Source: an uncultured Alphaproteobacteria bacterium (GTDB lineage: Bacteria; Pseudomonadota; Alphaproteobacteria; RF32; CAG-239). Taken from it: a DNA stretch of 64,000 nucleotides. The first letter of the stretch is position 1. Every line of letters starts with the position of its first letter. The notes under the pieces are model-generated. The model saw only the letters and a list, made by a program, of their open reading frames with translations. It had not been told where the DNA came from and made no database searches. The translations under genes were made by a program, and so were the position numbers. The DNA lies in contig CALXPO010000011.1 of NCBI GenBank assembly GCA_944390315.1, positions 1-64,000 of the forward strand, given 5' to 3'. This document shows positions 7,785-15,986 of the stretch, in pieces.

Positions 7785-9962
7785 ATGACGATCAGAGATA
7801 TATATACCAAAATAAGCACAAAAAAGCTTTTGCTTTTATTTGTACTGGTTGTTGTTTCTCTCGTATCTTTTGATGCGATAGCTTCTTGTGAACCTTATGA
7901 AGAAGTCCGCGCCAGATACAGAGAATGGGGATGTTTGTTCTGCAAGCCTTTTCAAATTTTGTTTAATACGGCTAGCGTCATGGCTAAACAATCTTTTGAT
8001 GTTTTGGCTCAAGCGGTTATTGTCGTCGTTGTCGTTGCTTTTGGTCTTTGGCTCTGCGTCGTCATCTTGAGATTTGTTTCTACCATGGAGATTCGTGAAC
8101 CGCGTACCTTTGTCAAAACACTTCTTAATCAAGCCTTTCGTGTCATCGTGGTGGTTGTTTTGCTCAATGCCGGTCTCAGCAGTATTTTATCATTAACCGT
8201 AGACCCCGTGTTTTCAACCGGCTTAAAAATAGCTCAACTGGCCGGAAGAATGTCTGAAAGTTGCGATTTGGAAGCTGAAAATTTAGCTGTTGTCGGACCC
8301 GAACAAGGCGGGCTGTCTCAAGCTATGGGAAACAGCATAATCTGTACCATCAAATCGGTGCAAGACCAAATTGTGGACGTTTTAGCCCTCGGTCGTGTTT
8401 GCTTCTGCCTTTCCTGGAGTTCGGAAAACAGAGTAATGATTGTATTCCCGCATTTGGGATACCTTTTTACAGCTATCGTCTTTTATATATCCGGCGTCTT
8501 GCTGCTGCTTATTTATCCTTTCTTATTAATCGACTGTATTCTAAAGCTGGCAATTGCCGTTGCCTTGTTGCCGGCTGCTCTCGGTGCTTTTGCTTTCAAA
8601 ATTACCGCAAACTATCTTAATAAAATTTGGGAAATTTTCCTAAACTCAATGTTTGCATTTATCTTTATGTCCATTGTCATCTTTATCATTGCATCTATCG
8701 CCGCCGATGCTTTGAATGAGATTCTTACAACCGAAGTCGGTATTTTTATTCGGTTGTTCTGGTGGATGATTGAAGTTGTAAAAGTCGTTGGTATCTGCTT
8801 TTTGGGTTGGGCCGTTTTGGGCGAAATCAAAATATTTGCAGATGCCTTTGCAAAAGGTTTAGGATTTGGCGGCGACGGAATAGGCAGCCCGACAGGAAGC
8901 AGCGTTATGGCCGTTGGAAAATGGGCCGGTCTGAAAGCCGGTAAACCTGTCGTTAACAAGGCTAAACAAGCAGGAACAGCCGTTAAAGATATGGCATCCG
9001 AAGCTATTCACGCCACTTCGATAAATCATTGGAAAGACGCCGCAACCGGCGAAAAAAGATCTTTCAAAACGCTCGGGGCAAAAATCTCACAAGCTACCGA
9101 TGAAGATGGTAATGTTATGACTGACGAAGATGGAAACGTCATGTATAACACAACGAATTTTTGGCAAAAAATGCGCGGTAAAAAACAATTCCGCAGCTTT
9201 AGTACTGATGCCAGCGGCAATACACGTATGAGCGTTGTTACTCAAACCAGAAAAGGGAAAACAACGGTTACAAACACCGATGCTTATGCAACCGTTACGA
9301 AAAAATATGACATAAACGGACATATGTTGAGTGAAGATTCCCAAAAAAATGCTTTTATGCTAAAGCATATTATGAAAAAAGATGGGACATATAATCAAGA
9401 TGTTGTCAATGAATTTATGCAAAATTCGTTAATTAATGAACAAGACAAGCAAGTTATGTTTGTTAAAACAGTTCTTAATTCCAGAATGAGCGGGGAATAT
9501 ACCGGACATTCCTTAGAGGATAGTTACAAAAATCGTACGGTAGAAAAAGGAACCGATGAAGAAGGACATGAAACAATTACAATTGAGCAGCTTAATTTAG
9601 ATGGCACCACATCCACCTTTAAGATTACCATGGGCGGAAACAATCGTGTTATGTCTGAAATTAAGACCGTTGACAGTAAAGGAAACGGCAAATCCTTTGC
9701 AACGGACGGTATTGTTCAAAGAAAATCTTATATTTCGACGCAAAAAGATGATCAAGGTAATAACGTGACCGTCGTTGAAGACAGATATTCCTTCAGCAAT
9801 TTTTACTCTTCGCAGTCCAGTCGTCCTCTTTATTCTGACGGAACAACCGGCTCTAACATTCCGGCTGACCAGATTATGTTTGGGCAGCAAGATATGGAAA
9901 AATTTGCCCAACAAGTGGCTCAAAAAGGAAATAAGGCCTTTTCATTCAAGGAGTTTCAATAA
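7785..9962 (+). CDS. virB6: VirB6/TrbL-like T4SS inner-membrane protein, paralogue d with long soluble tail
   Basis: This protein has 725 residues. ATG 7785 is preferred to GTG 7776 because the AGGTGG at 7774-7779 overlaps the GTG and suits the ATG. A signal segment (ending AIAS) is followed by CLFC-xxF-xILFNTA, almost the same motif as in paralogue a, then VirB6-like helices to about residue 360. The remaining 360 residues are hydrophilic and contain short repeats of the form DEDGNVM and DASGN, reminiscent of Asp-Gly-rich beta repeats, and no recognisable enzyme motif. It ends the virB6 cluster and is followed by two hairpins at 10021-10051 and 10146-10174. Confidence 0.75.
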   Translation: MTIRDIYTKISTKKLLLLFVLVVVSLVSFDAIASCEPYEEVRARYREWGCLFCKPFQILFNTASVMAKQSFDVLAQAVIVVVVVAFGLWLCVVILRFVSTMEIREPRTFVKTLLNQAFRVIVVVVLLNAGLSSILSLTVDPVFSTGLKIAQLAGRMSESCDLEAENLAVVGPEQGGLSQAMGNSIICTIKSVQDQIVDVLALGRVCFCLSWSSENRVMIVFPHLGYLFTAIVFYISGVLLLLIYPFLLIDCILKLAIAVALLPAALGAFAFKITANYLNKIWEIFLNSMFAFIFMSIVIFIIASIAADALNEILTTEVGIFIRLFWWMIEVVKVVGICFLGWAVLGEIKIFADAFAKGLGFGGDGIGSPTGSSVMAVGKWAGLKAGKPVVNKAKQAGTAVKDMASEAIHATSINHWKDAATGEKRSFKTLGAKISQATDEDGNVMTDEDGNVMYNTTNFWQKMRGKKQFRSFSTDASGNTRMSVVTQTRKGKTTVTNTDAYATVTKKYDINGHMLSEDSQKNAFMLKHIMKKDGTYNQDVVNEFMQNSLINEQDKQVMFVKTVLNSRMSGEYTGHSLEDSYKNRTVEKGTDEEGHETITIEQLNLDGTTSTFKITMGGNNRVMSEIKTVDSKGNGKSFATDGIVQRKSYISTQKDDQGNNVTVVEDRYSFSNFYSSQSSRPLYSDGTTGSNIPADQIMFGQQDMEKFAQQVAQKGNKAFSFKEFQ

Positions 9963-10020
9963 CATTAAAATATGTTATTTGTCGCTCTGCGTCATGGCAA
10001 AAGCCAGAATTTGTTCTTAG

Positions 10021-10054
10021 ATTGCCGCCTGACAAAATATCAGGCGGCAATTTG
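10021..10054 (+). terminator. Perfect hairpin downstream of the virB6 cluster
   Basis: A 12-base-pair perfect stem (ATTGCCGCCTGA / TCAGGCGGCAAT) with a 7-base loop begins 58 bases after the last virB6-like gene. Only three T residues follow, so it may be a weak terminator or an mRNA 3'-end stabiliser. Confidence 0.6.
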
Positions 10055-10145
10055 TCGTCCCAGCAGATTTTGAAGCAACCTTATGTTTTTTAAGTGCAAC
10101 TTAGTCCTTTTTCTTGCTTTCAATTTTGGCAATATTTTTAAAAAG

Positions 10146-10177
10146 AATAGCGAAAAATCTTTTTTTTCGCTATTTTT
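10146..10177 (+). terminator. Intrinsic terminator before the HTH regulator
   Basis: AATAGCGAAAAA pairs with TTTTTCGCTATT across a short loop and is followed by further T residues. It would stop readthrough from the virB6 cluster into the regulator gene. The stem is A/T-rich. Confidence 0.6.
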
Positions 10178-10187
10178 GTGCACAAAA
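10174..10187. promoter_or_regulatory. 14-bp palindrome, candidate operator
   Basis: TTTTGTGCACAAAA is a perfect palindrome 23 bases upstream of the putative -35 of the HTH regulator. Its position suits an autoregulatory operator, but binding is inference. A partial copy (TTTTGTGCA) lies at 44981-44989, just before the predicted pilus-operon promoter. Confidence 0.35.
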
Positions 10188-10210
10188 TTGTCATTTTTTA
10201 CGCAAAATTC

Positions 10211-10238
10211 TTGATTATTTTCTTATATGGATTATTAT
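10211..10238 (+). promoter_or_regulatory. Putative promoter of the HTH regulator
   Basis: TTGATT (10211-10216) and TATTAT (10233-10238) are 16 bases apart, upstream of the ATG at 10281. Both boxes are close to consensus, but the region is AT-rich and a chance match is possible. Confidence 0.35.
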
Positions 10239-10280
10239 TTACCTAGTTTTTTATCCGTAACAATGCAAAGGTGGTAAATT

Positions 10281-11252
10281 ATGGAAGAAATTATTTTCCC
10301 CAACCAAATCAGAATGTACAGACGGTTGCGCGGACGTTCCATGCAGGAACTGGCTGATCACTTGGGCGTAAGCCTCTCGGCTATCTCTAAAATTGAAAAA
10401 GGTTATCGTCGAATAGATCAAGAACAGCTGGTCCGAGTTGCTGAACTTTTAGATTGTCCGATGCAGGATTTGTTTGTAAACGAACAAAATTCACAAGAAG
10501 ATGTTATCTTATCTTGGCGCAGAGAGCAGGAAAGAAGAAATAAAATCAACGAAAAAGCCGGACTAAAAACACTCGGTGCCGGTTTGCGACAAATTCGTAA
10601 CGAAAAAAATCTGACCTTAATTGAGGTTGCCGAGCGTTCCGATATGACCCTTTCTGTTTATCATCGTATTGAAATGGGGCAAAGAGAAGTTTCTGACAAG
10701 GAAATGAAAAATATAGCCAAATCTCTGGGTTATACCGTCGAAGAATTAAAAGATGCTATTAAAAACCTTGATAGCAAAGGTATGTTGGAAGAAATTATTC
10801 AACGTAATGACGCTAAATATAAATTGCTATCAAATCCGCGTGGCGCAATTTCTGCTTTCGATACGGCTCCCCGCGACAGTCAAAAAATCCCTGTATACGG
10901 AATTCCCGGAAGAGACGGCAATGTTATCGTTGACAACGATAAAGAAATTAAATGGGTTAGTCGTCCCGGTATGCTTAATGGCAAAAAAGATGTATATGGT
11001 ATTAATTTGTGCACACGCCGTTTGGGCAGCTTGTTACCGGCACGTTCCGTTTTGCTTGTCGATCCTCAAGATGTGGTCAGCGTCGGAGATATCGCCGTTT
11101 TTCAGGCTGATCCCGAAGAAGTTATGATACTGAGCATTCGCGAAGATGATAATGGAAAATTATATGGCATGCGCTGGAATCCAGACGAAAAAATTCAAAT
11201 TAATGACAATGATTTGAATAAATTGCATAAAGTCGTCGCCATTTATTTATAA
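10281..11252 (+). CDS. Double XRE-type HTH regulator with S24-like C-terminal domain
   Basis: This 323-residue cytoplasmic protein has two Cro/CI-type helix-turn-helix domains (about residues 6-63 and 98-160); the first contains MQELADHLGVSLSAISKIE. The C-terminus (about 200-323) resembles the LexA/CI peptidase S24 fold, with PVYGIPG at its start, LLVDPQDVVSVGDIAVF in the middle and HKVVAIYL at the end. The usual G-x-SM nucleophile motif is absent (LCTRRLGSLLP in that region) and no catalytic Lys is evident, so autocleavage is unlikely. It may sense a ligand or simply dimerise. AAGGTGG precedes the ATG. It stands alone between the two plus-strand secretion gene groups, which makes it a candidate regulator of them, though nothing in the sequence proves it. 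Confidence 0.8.
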   Translation: MEEIIFPNQIRMYRRLRGRSMQELADHLGVSLSAISKIEKGYRRIDQEQLVRVAELLDCPMQDLFVNEQNSQEDVILSWRREQERRNKINEKAGLKTLGAGLRQIRNEKNLTLIEVAERSDMTLSVYHRIEMGQREVSDKEMKNIAKSLGYTVEELKDAIKNLDSKGMLEEIIQRNDAKYKLLSNPRGAISAFDTAPRDSQKIPVYGIPGRDGNVIVDNDKEIKWVSRPGMLNGKKDVYGINLCTRRLGSLLPARSVLLVDPQDVVSVGDIAVFQADPEEVMILSIREDDNGKLYGMRWNPDEKIQINDNDLNKLHKVVAIYL

Positions 11253-11271
11253 AAATTAAACCTTTTATCAG

Positions 11272-11307
11272 ATAAAAAAAGAATCTCCATAAAAGAGATT
11301 TTTTTTT
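11272..11307 (+). terminator. Intrinsic terminator of the HTH regulator gene
   Basis: AATCTC (11282-11287) pairs with GAGATT (11295-11300), extended by an upstream A-tract and a downstream run of nine T residues. Element A1 begins at the end of the T-run. Confidence 0.7.
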
Positions 11308-11453
11308 ATGATTCGAACATAACACTACCTGTATAAGCAGGTAGATGTAGACATATCAGCCCAGCCGTAAGGCTTGCGGAGCTTTGAGGCCGGGCGAACG
11401 AAGTTCGAATAGGCTAATAGCGCTTGCATCAGCGAGTGGAAGTTTATGACTTC
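11308..11453 (+). repeat. Intergenic element family A, copy 1
   Basis: This is a 146-base structured repeat with close copies at 55896 and on the minus strand at 42635-42782. It holds several hairpins: TACCTGTATAAGCAGGTA, a longer stem around AGCCGTAAGGCT closed by GCCCAGCC/GGCCGGGC, GAACGAAGTTC, and a last stem CGCTTGC/GCGAGTG. It starts directly after a terminator T-tract. Antisense reading frames across it are products of the repeat, not genes. The rest of 11253-11665 holds only this element, the terminator and a promoter. Confidence 0.8.
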
Positions 11454-11619
11454 TGCAATATCGGATTTTTCCGACCTGATGCCAAAATACATAACAGATG
11501 TTATTTGAGATGCAAATCCGTCTTTATTATAAACCGTTAAGTTAATTTTATTTTTGTATCTGCCATGTAACCACAAATTTTATGGAACGAATGCGTTTGT
11601 ATGATTGACATTTATGGAT

Positions 11620-11648
11620 TTGACTTTATGTTGTATTCAGTATATTCT
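11620..11648 (+). promoter_or_regulatory. Promoter of the 11666-16736 gene group
   Basis: TTGACT (11620-11625) and TATTCT (11643-11648) are 17 bases apart. Initiation near 11655 would give a very short leader before the G-run at 11659-11665. An alternative -35 (TTGACA, 11607-11612) lies further upstream. Confidence 0.5.
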
Positions 11649-11665
11649 ATATATGTTTAGGGGGG

Positions 11666-14128
11666 ATGACTGTGGCAGAAGATATAAATACCTCAGCAAG
11701 TTTTGGACAAGCCAAAAACGATGATGAAGAATTACCCATCATCGTTGCACAACGTTTTTTAAATATTTTTCGTCAACTGCATATCTTCAGTAATGAAAAA
11801 CGTGAAGCCTTTAATAAAATGCTGCTTGAGCTTCCTCAAGAAGTTAAAAATATTTTTCAGACTTTGCCGGGCGGAACACCTTTACAAGAATATATGGAAG
11901 ATTTGGTCCAAAAAAGTAAAGGTCTCGCTCCTTTGGCGCATCATGAGCATAAAAAAAGCTCAACTCTTTTGCAAAATGCCCTTGAAACACAACATGAAAC
12001 TTCGACCGTTCAAGGCAATGTCATAAGCGGCGATTTTGCCAAAATATTAGCCAATAGTCTTGCTCAATCTAATGCCGAAATTATCAAAGAATTGCAAAAT
12101 TCTCGATCTGCGGCTTCGTCAGACGGAAAAGTATCTCCCTCTGATTCCGGCGCCCCCATGAAATTGGTCGCAGATGAATCTTTTACAAAAATTATTTCCA
12201 ACGCTCTGGCAGAAGCTATCGAGACTTCTGAAAAGAAAAGACTGGAAGACAACAAAATTATTGCGCGTTCCTTTATGGAATTGCAAGAAAATTTAACAAA
12301 ACTTATTGAACAAAACGAACAAGTTAAATTTGTCAGCACCGATAATAAAGGCGGCGTTATTCCTATGAAAGGTATCGTCGACGGTCTCGTTAAAGCCCAA
12401 TCCGAATTTTTGAAAGAAACGACAAAAAGCCAAAAGGATGAACTATCTTCCATCATCTCTACCGCCATCAAAGAAAGCCAAAAAGTTTCGACGCAAGCTC
12501 TTGTCGAATCCCTTAAACAAATGAATACAAGCGGCGGCCCCGCCCCTATTACTTATGCTGCCTCCTCTCCCAAAGGAAGCGCCGCGACAATGGATACTGT
12601 TGAACAAGCTCTGAAAGCTCAAGGAAAAGAATTTTCTTCAATTATATCTATGGCCCTAAAGGAAAGTCAAAAAAACTCAGCACAAACTATTATTGAAACT
12701 TTGGAAAACCTAAAAAAGGATTCTGCTCTCGGCAGCGGACAAGGCAATCTTAAGGTCGAAGAAATTATGCGCATGCAAGCTAACTTATTTAGAGATATTG
12801 CACGTGCCCAAAATCAAGAATTTTCAGCATTGATTTCTTCCGCCTTAAAAGAAAGTCAAAAACAGTCAACCCAAGCTATCATTACGGCCTTGTCACAATT
12901 GCAAAATCTTCCCATACAAACAATTGCAATTCAGACGCCTGTTGCTGCGAACATACCCCAAAACGCATTACCTTTGGAAACGACTCCTCATAATCAATTC
13001 AATATTTCTGAAAATACCGGTTCAAACAGCTTATCTGTTGCCCCTCAAGATTCAAACGAATCTTCATCTCTTATCGAGAAATATCTTGAAAAAGAACCTT
13101 TGGAATCTGAAGACATCAGTAATCAAGACGAATCTGAAAATCAAATAGATGATACTGCCACCAAAAAGAAAAAGAAGAAAAAGAAAAAGAAAAATAAAGG
13201 GAATGAAATCTTGTCTGAGGTAAATATTTCAAATGATACCTCTGATAATATCACAGAACCGACACAGAATACAAAAGCCGAAACGGTACCGGATAATACC
13301 GCTACGCAAGCGCCATTGTCCGAAAATACTAAGAATATTTCTCAACAGAAAGATGATAATCCCCAAACGACCGTGCCGGAAGTTGCACAAAAACAAAAGA
13401 TATCTGATGAAACTGTCGCTAAACCTGCTGCTAATCAGGCTTCCTCGCCTACTTTATCCAATTCAGATAGCAAATCGCACACCTCTATGTTGGAAAAGTT
13501 GATGACGATATCGAACGCGTTTGCAAATACCAGCGATATTAAAGATAACGATATTCAGGACTGGAATTGGAAATCTGATAGTGCCGCCGACAGCTATGCC
13601 GATACTTATTCAACTAAAAGCTCTTCTTTCAATTATGATGACGACGGGGCTGCAACAACTGCCGGTAATAGTGACAGCGATCAGGATTGGGAATGGGAAT
13701 ATGAAGAAGTTCCCGATGATGCTGAAATGTCCGGAGAAGAAGGACAAGACTGGGAATGGGAATATGAAGAGGTTCCCGAGGGTGCGGAAATGTCCGGAGA
13801 AGAAGGACAAGACTGGGAATGGGAATATGAAGAAGTTCCCGACGAAAGTATTACACCAGAAAATACGACAAATGAGCAATTTTATGCCGCTGACAATTTG
13901 CATGACACCAAAGATATTGCTACACCTTCTAATACCGCAGAGCCTGATGAATACGAATATAATGACGGTGCAAGCGTTCTTGATAACAGTTTATTCAACT
14001 TAACACCGGAACAATTTGCACAACATTCTGAAATCACTCTCAATCAATTGCCTCAACTGATGCTGTTGGGATTAGAAGATGAGAATTTCCGTGATCCTTA
14101 TATTGAAAATAATGATAATATCGGGTAA
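11666..14128 (+). CDS. Large acidic repeat protein, T4SS-linked, function unknown
   Basis: This 820-residue protein lacks a signal peptide or membrane segment and so is probably cytoplasmic. Its middle has three copies of an amphipathic helical repeat (SALKESQKxSxQAII and variants, about residues 260-415). A run of ten or more lysines occurs near residue 500. The C-terminal third is strongly acidic and includes two full and one partial copy of a 21-residue repeat, QDWEWEYEEVP plus spacer (63-base units at 13682-13744, 13745-13807 and from 13808). I recognise no family. It leads a group that ends in a secretin-like lipoprotein and a bitopic protein, so it could be a substrate, effector or cytoplasmic scaffold. 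GTG 11672 is an equally good start, because the G-rich site at 11659-11665 almost touches ATG 11666. Confidence 0.7.
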   Translation: MTVAEDINTSASFGQAKNDDEELPIIVAQRFLNIFRQLHIFSNEKREAFNKMLLELPQEVKNIFQTLPGGTPLQEYMEDLVQKSKGLAPLAHHEHKKSSTLLQNALETQHETSTVQGNVISGDFAKILANSLAQSNAEIIKELQNSRSAASSDGKVSPSDSGAPMKLVADESFTKIISNALAEAIETSEKKRLEDNKIIARSFMELQENLTKLIEQNEQVKFVSTDNKGGVIPMKGIVDGLVKAQSEFLKETTKSQKDELSSIISTAIKESQKVSTQALVESLKQMNTSGGPAPITYAASSPKGSAATMDTVEQALKAQGKEFSSIISMALKESQKNSAQTIIETLENLKKDSALGSGQGNLKVEEIMRMQANLFRDIARAQNQEFSALISSALKESQKQSTQAIITALSQLQNLPIQTIAIQTPVAANIPQNALPLETTPHNQFNISENTGSNSLSVAPQDSNESSSLIEKYLEKEPLESEDISNQDESENQIDDTATKKKKKKKKKKNKGNEILSEVNISNDTSDNITEPTQNTKAETVPDNTATQAPLSENTKNISQQKDDNPQTTVPEVAQKQKISDETVAKPAANQASSPTLSNSDSKSHTSMLEKLMTISNAFANTSDIKDNDIQDWNWKSDSAADSYADTYSTKSSSFNYDDDGAATTAGNSDSDQDWEWEYEEVPDDAEMSGEEGQDWEWEYEEVPEGAEMSGEEGQDWEWEYEEVPDESITPENTTNEQFYAADNLHDTKDIATPSNTAEPDEYEYNDGASVLDNSLFNLTPEQFAQHSEITLNQLPQLMLLGLEDENFRDPYIENNDNIG
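13682..13843 (+). repeat. 63-bp tandem coding repeat (QDWEWEYEEVP)
   Basis: Two complete 63-base units and the first 36 or so bases of a third lie in frame inside the acidic protein. The units are nearly identical at the DNA level, which implies recent duplication or ongoing homogenisation. Confidence 0.85.
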
Positions 14129-14177
14129 ATTGCAGATAGTTAATTAAAAATACAATATAAAAGCAAGGAGCAGTGAA

Positions 14178-14666
14178 ATGGAGCAAAATAATATAAACAA
14201 CCCGGATCTATGGTATGTCGATAATTATATCTTGCTTAAAGATTACTATGATCGCACCATATCAAGAATTGCTGCTCGTTGCGTTCGTAAAGGGAATATC
14301 GCCATTGAAGATTATCCTTATTTCGGATATATCTTAGACGTTTTGGAAGAAATTAGCGAAACAGGCGAATATATACTTCAACATCAAGAGCTTTATCCCT
14401 ATGTTGAGAGAAAAATAGCCGGTGGATTAAACGGTCTGAAAAGAACTTTGTCCGAGTATCAAAATGAGCTAAAAAGCAATTCTACACCGGATATGATAAA
14501 AGAAGATGCCCGTGAAGTGGAAAAAATGAAACAAGCTCTCGGAAATGTTGACAAATCAGAAGATCCGACCGTCGGAGCAGGCATGGGAATGGAAGAATTA
14601 ATGGAAAAACTAATGCAGGAAAATAATATAAAACCAAATTTTCCAACTGACGAAGAAACAAAATAA
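14178..14666 (+). CDS. Small helical cytoplasmic protein, unknown
   Basis: The 162-residue product has no signal sequence or membrane segment and appears largely alpha-helical, with charged heptad-like stretches around residues 90-120 and 130-150. AAGGAG lies 8 bases before the ATG. The gene sits 49 bases after the acidic repeat protein and 32 before the secretin-like lipoprotein, so it is probably co-transcribed with both. I do not recognise the family. A chaperone-like or adaptor role is possible from its size and position but is not supported by any motif. Confidence 0.65.
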   Translation: MEQNNINNPDLWYVDNYILLKDYYDRTISRIAARCVRKGNIAIEDYPYFGYILDVLEEISETGEYILQHQELYPYVERKIAGGLNGLKRTLSEYQNELKSNSTPDMIKEDAREVEKMKQALGNVDKSEDPTVGAGMGMEELMEKLMQENNIKPNFPTDEETK

Positions 14667-14698
14667 ACTTAACATATCAAACAGAAAGTAGCTGACTG

Positions 14699-15970
14699 AT
14701 GATTAATATTTATCATAAATTTTTAATGGTAACATTGGGCACAATATTAGGCTTAACCTTAACGGCTTGCAAAACGCCCGCGCCACAGCCGGAACCCGTT
14801 GAAGTTAATCCGAAAACAGCCGCAACCTTAATCGATTTGCAGGATCCTAATATGATCCGAACACCTAAAGGTGCCAGCTCTCTTGACCTGGAAACGCCTT
14901 TAAGATGTCAGGTCAACTGGAAAACTCAAGAAATGATTACGGCACTGCCCTATAATTTAAAAGCTTTTAATTTGGTAAAAAACGGTATTAACAATCCTTT
15001 GCCCAGATATGAGGTAACAGGTTTTTCATTTAAAACCATGCCGGCAGAAAAAGCCTTACTCAAACTTTTGAAAGAAGCAGATATTCGCTTAGTGGCAAAA
15101 GATGCTCCTTATACCAGTATCTCTGCCGAAAATCTGCGTGGCGAACTTTCCGAAGTTGTTAAAATGATTACCGATGCGGCAGAAATCTATTATAGCTACA
15201 ATTCCGAGACCAAAACCATGACTATCGGTCGCAAAGCTAATTTTACTCTCTATGTACCAAAATCAAGACCTATTATTCTCGCTTTGCTTGATGTTATGCG
15301 CGGAGCCGGTATTACAAGTGTCACAACGGATTGGTCTGATTACTCCATTACTTTTGACGCAGATTTTGAACTGAAAACAAAAATTCAGGACTTAATAGAC
15401 TACTTTGAAGAAAATCCTGTTCTAATTGCTTATGATGTCAGCATTTTTACCATCTATCCTTATAACGAAACTCAAGATATAGAATGGCAAAAATTGCTAA
15501 ATATATTTGATTTCGGAACTATAAAAACTGCTAAAACCGGTGTTATCGGACGAGTATTAACAACATCCGATGACTTAAACTTTAGTACCTTACAAAGATT
15601 TTTATCCGGTCAAGCAAGAGTTGTTAAAGCAGCCGAAGGAAAATTTGTTGTTCCTAATTTGTGGCTGGCACGCTTTGATATCGGAAAATGTGCCGCTCGA
15701 AAATCTCATGAAGCACAGATTTCTTTGTTGGCAAGATCTTCCTTAATGCCGCAAAATCGTATCTTTTCGGACATTACACTTGAAGGTACAGACGGTCAAA
15801 TTACTCAATTTAATATCCGCAGCAAACTGGGCGAAAATTTTGTAATTATCGGTATCCCAAATGAGATTTTCGGAATCACTAAACCTAAATCAGAGACAAT
15901 TGTCTTTATGGTGCCGCGTATCATTCGTACTCTCAAAAAACAAGTATCTGAAACTGATAATGCACAATAA
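14699..15970 (+). CDS. Secretin-like outer-membrane lipoprotein
   Basis: This 423-residue protein starts with a lipoprotein signal (LTLTAC, Cys at about 24). Residues of about 105-175 resemble the secretin N0/STN domain (FSFKTMPAEKALLKLLKEA and the next strand-helix unit), followed by an N1-like unit. The end (about 385-415) resembles the secretin core C-terminus (ETIVFMVPRIIRTL, compare the usual LxIFITPRII). The central beta-barrel region is shorter than in true secretins, so it may form a reduced or degenerate ring or a periplasmic collar. A second, more typical secretin is encoded at 47388-49007. Being in this group suggests an outer-membrane part associated with the secretion system; this is inference. 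Confidence 0.65.
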   Translation: MINIYHKFLMVTLGTILGLTLTACKTPAPQPEPVEVNPKTAATLIDLQDPNMIRTPKGASSLDLETPLRCQVNWKTQEMITALPYNLKAFNLVKNGINNPLPRYEVTGFSFKTMPAEKALLKLLKEADIRLVAKDAPYTSISAENLRGELSEVVKMITDAAEIYYSYNSETKTMTIGRKANFTLYVPKSRPIILALLDVMRGAGITSVTTDWSDYSITFDADFELKTKIQDLIDYFEENPVLIAYDVSIFTIYPYNETQDIEWQKLLNIFDFGTIKTAKTGVIGRVLTTSDDLNFSTLQRFLSGQARVVKAAEGKFVVPNLWLARFDIGKCAARKSHEAQISLLARSSLMPQNRIFSDITLEGTDGQITQFNIRSKLGENFVIIGIPNEIFGITKPKSETIVFMVPRIIRTLKKQVSETDNAQ

Positions 15971-15986
15971 TTGAAAGGGAAAAAAG

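Noticed and set aside
11308..11453. tRNA-like gene, because element A contains GTTCGAAT and several hairpins
   Set aside because: No acceptor stem, anticodon arm of normal size or D-arm can be arranged around it.
11325..11576. Open frame of 83 codons on the minus strand
   Set aside because: It lies across intergenic element A1, and similar frames recur wherever the element does. No ribosome binding site or family resemblance.
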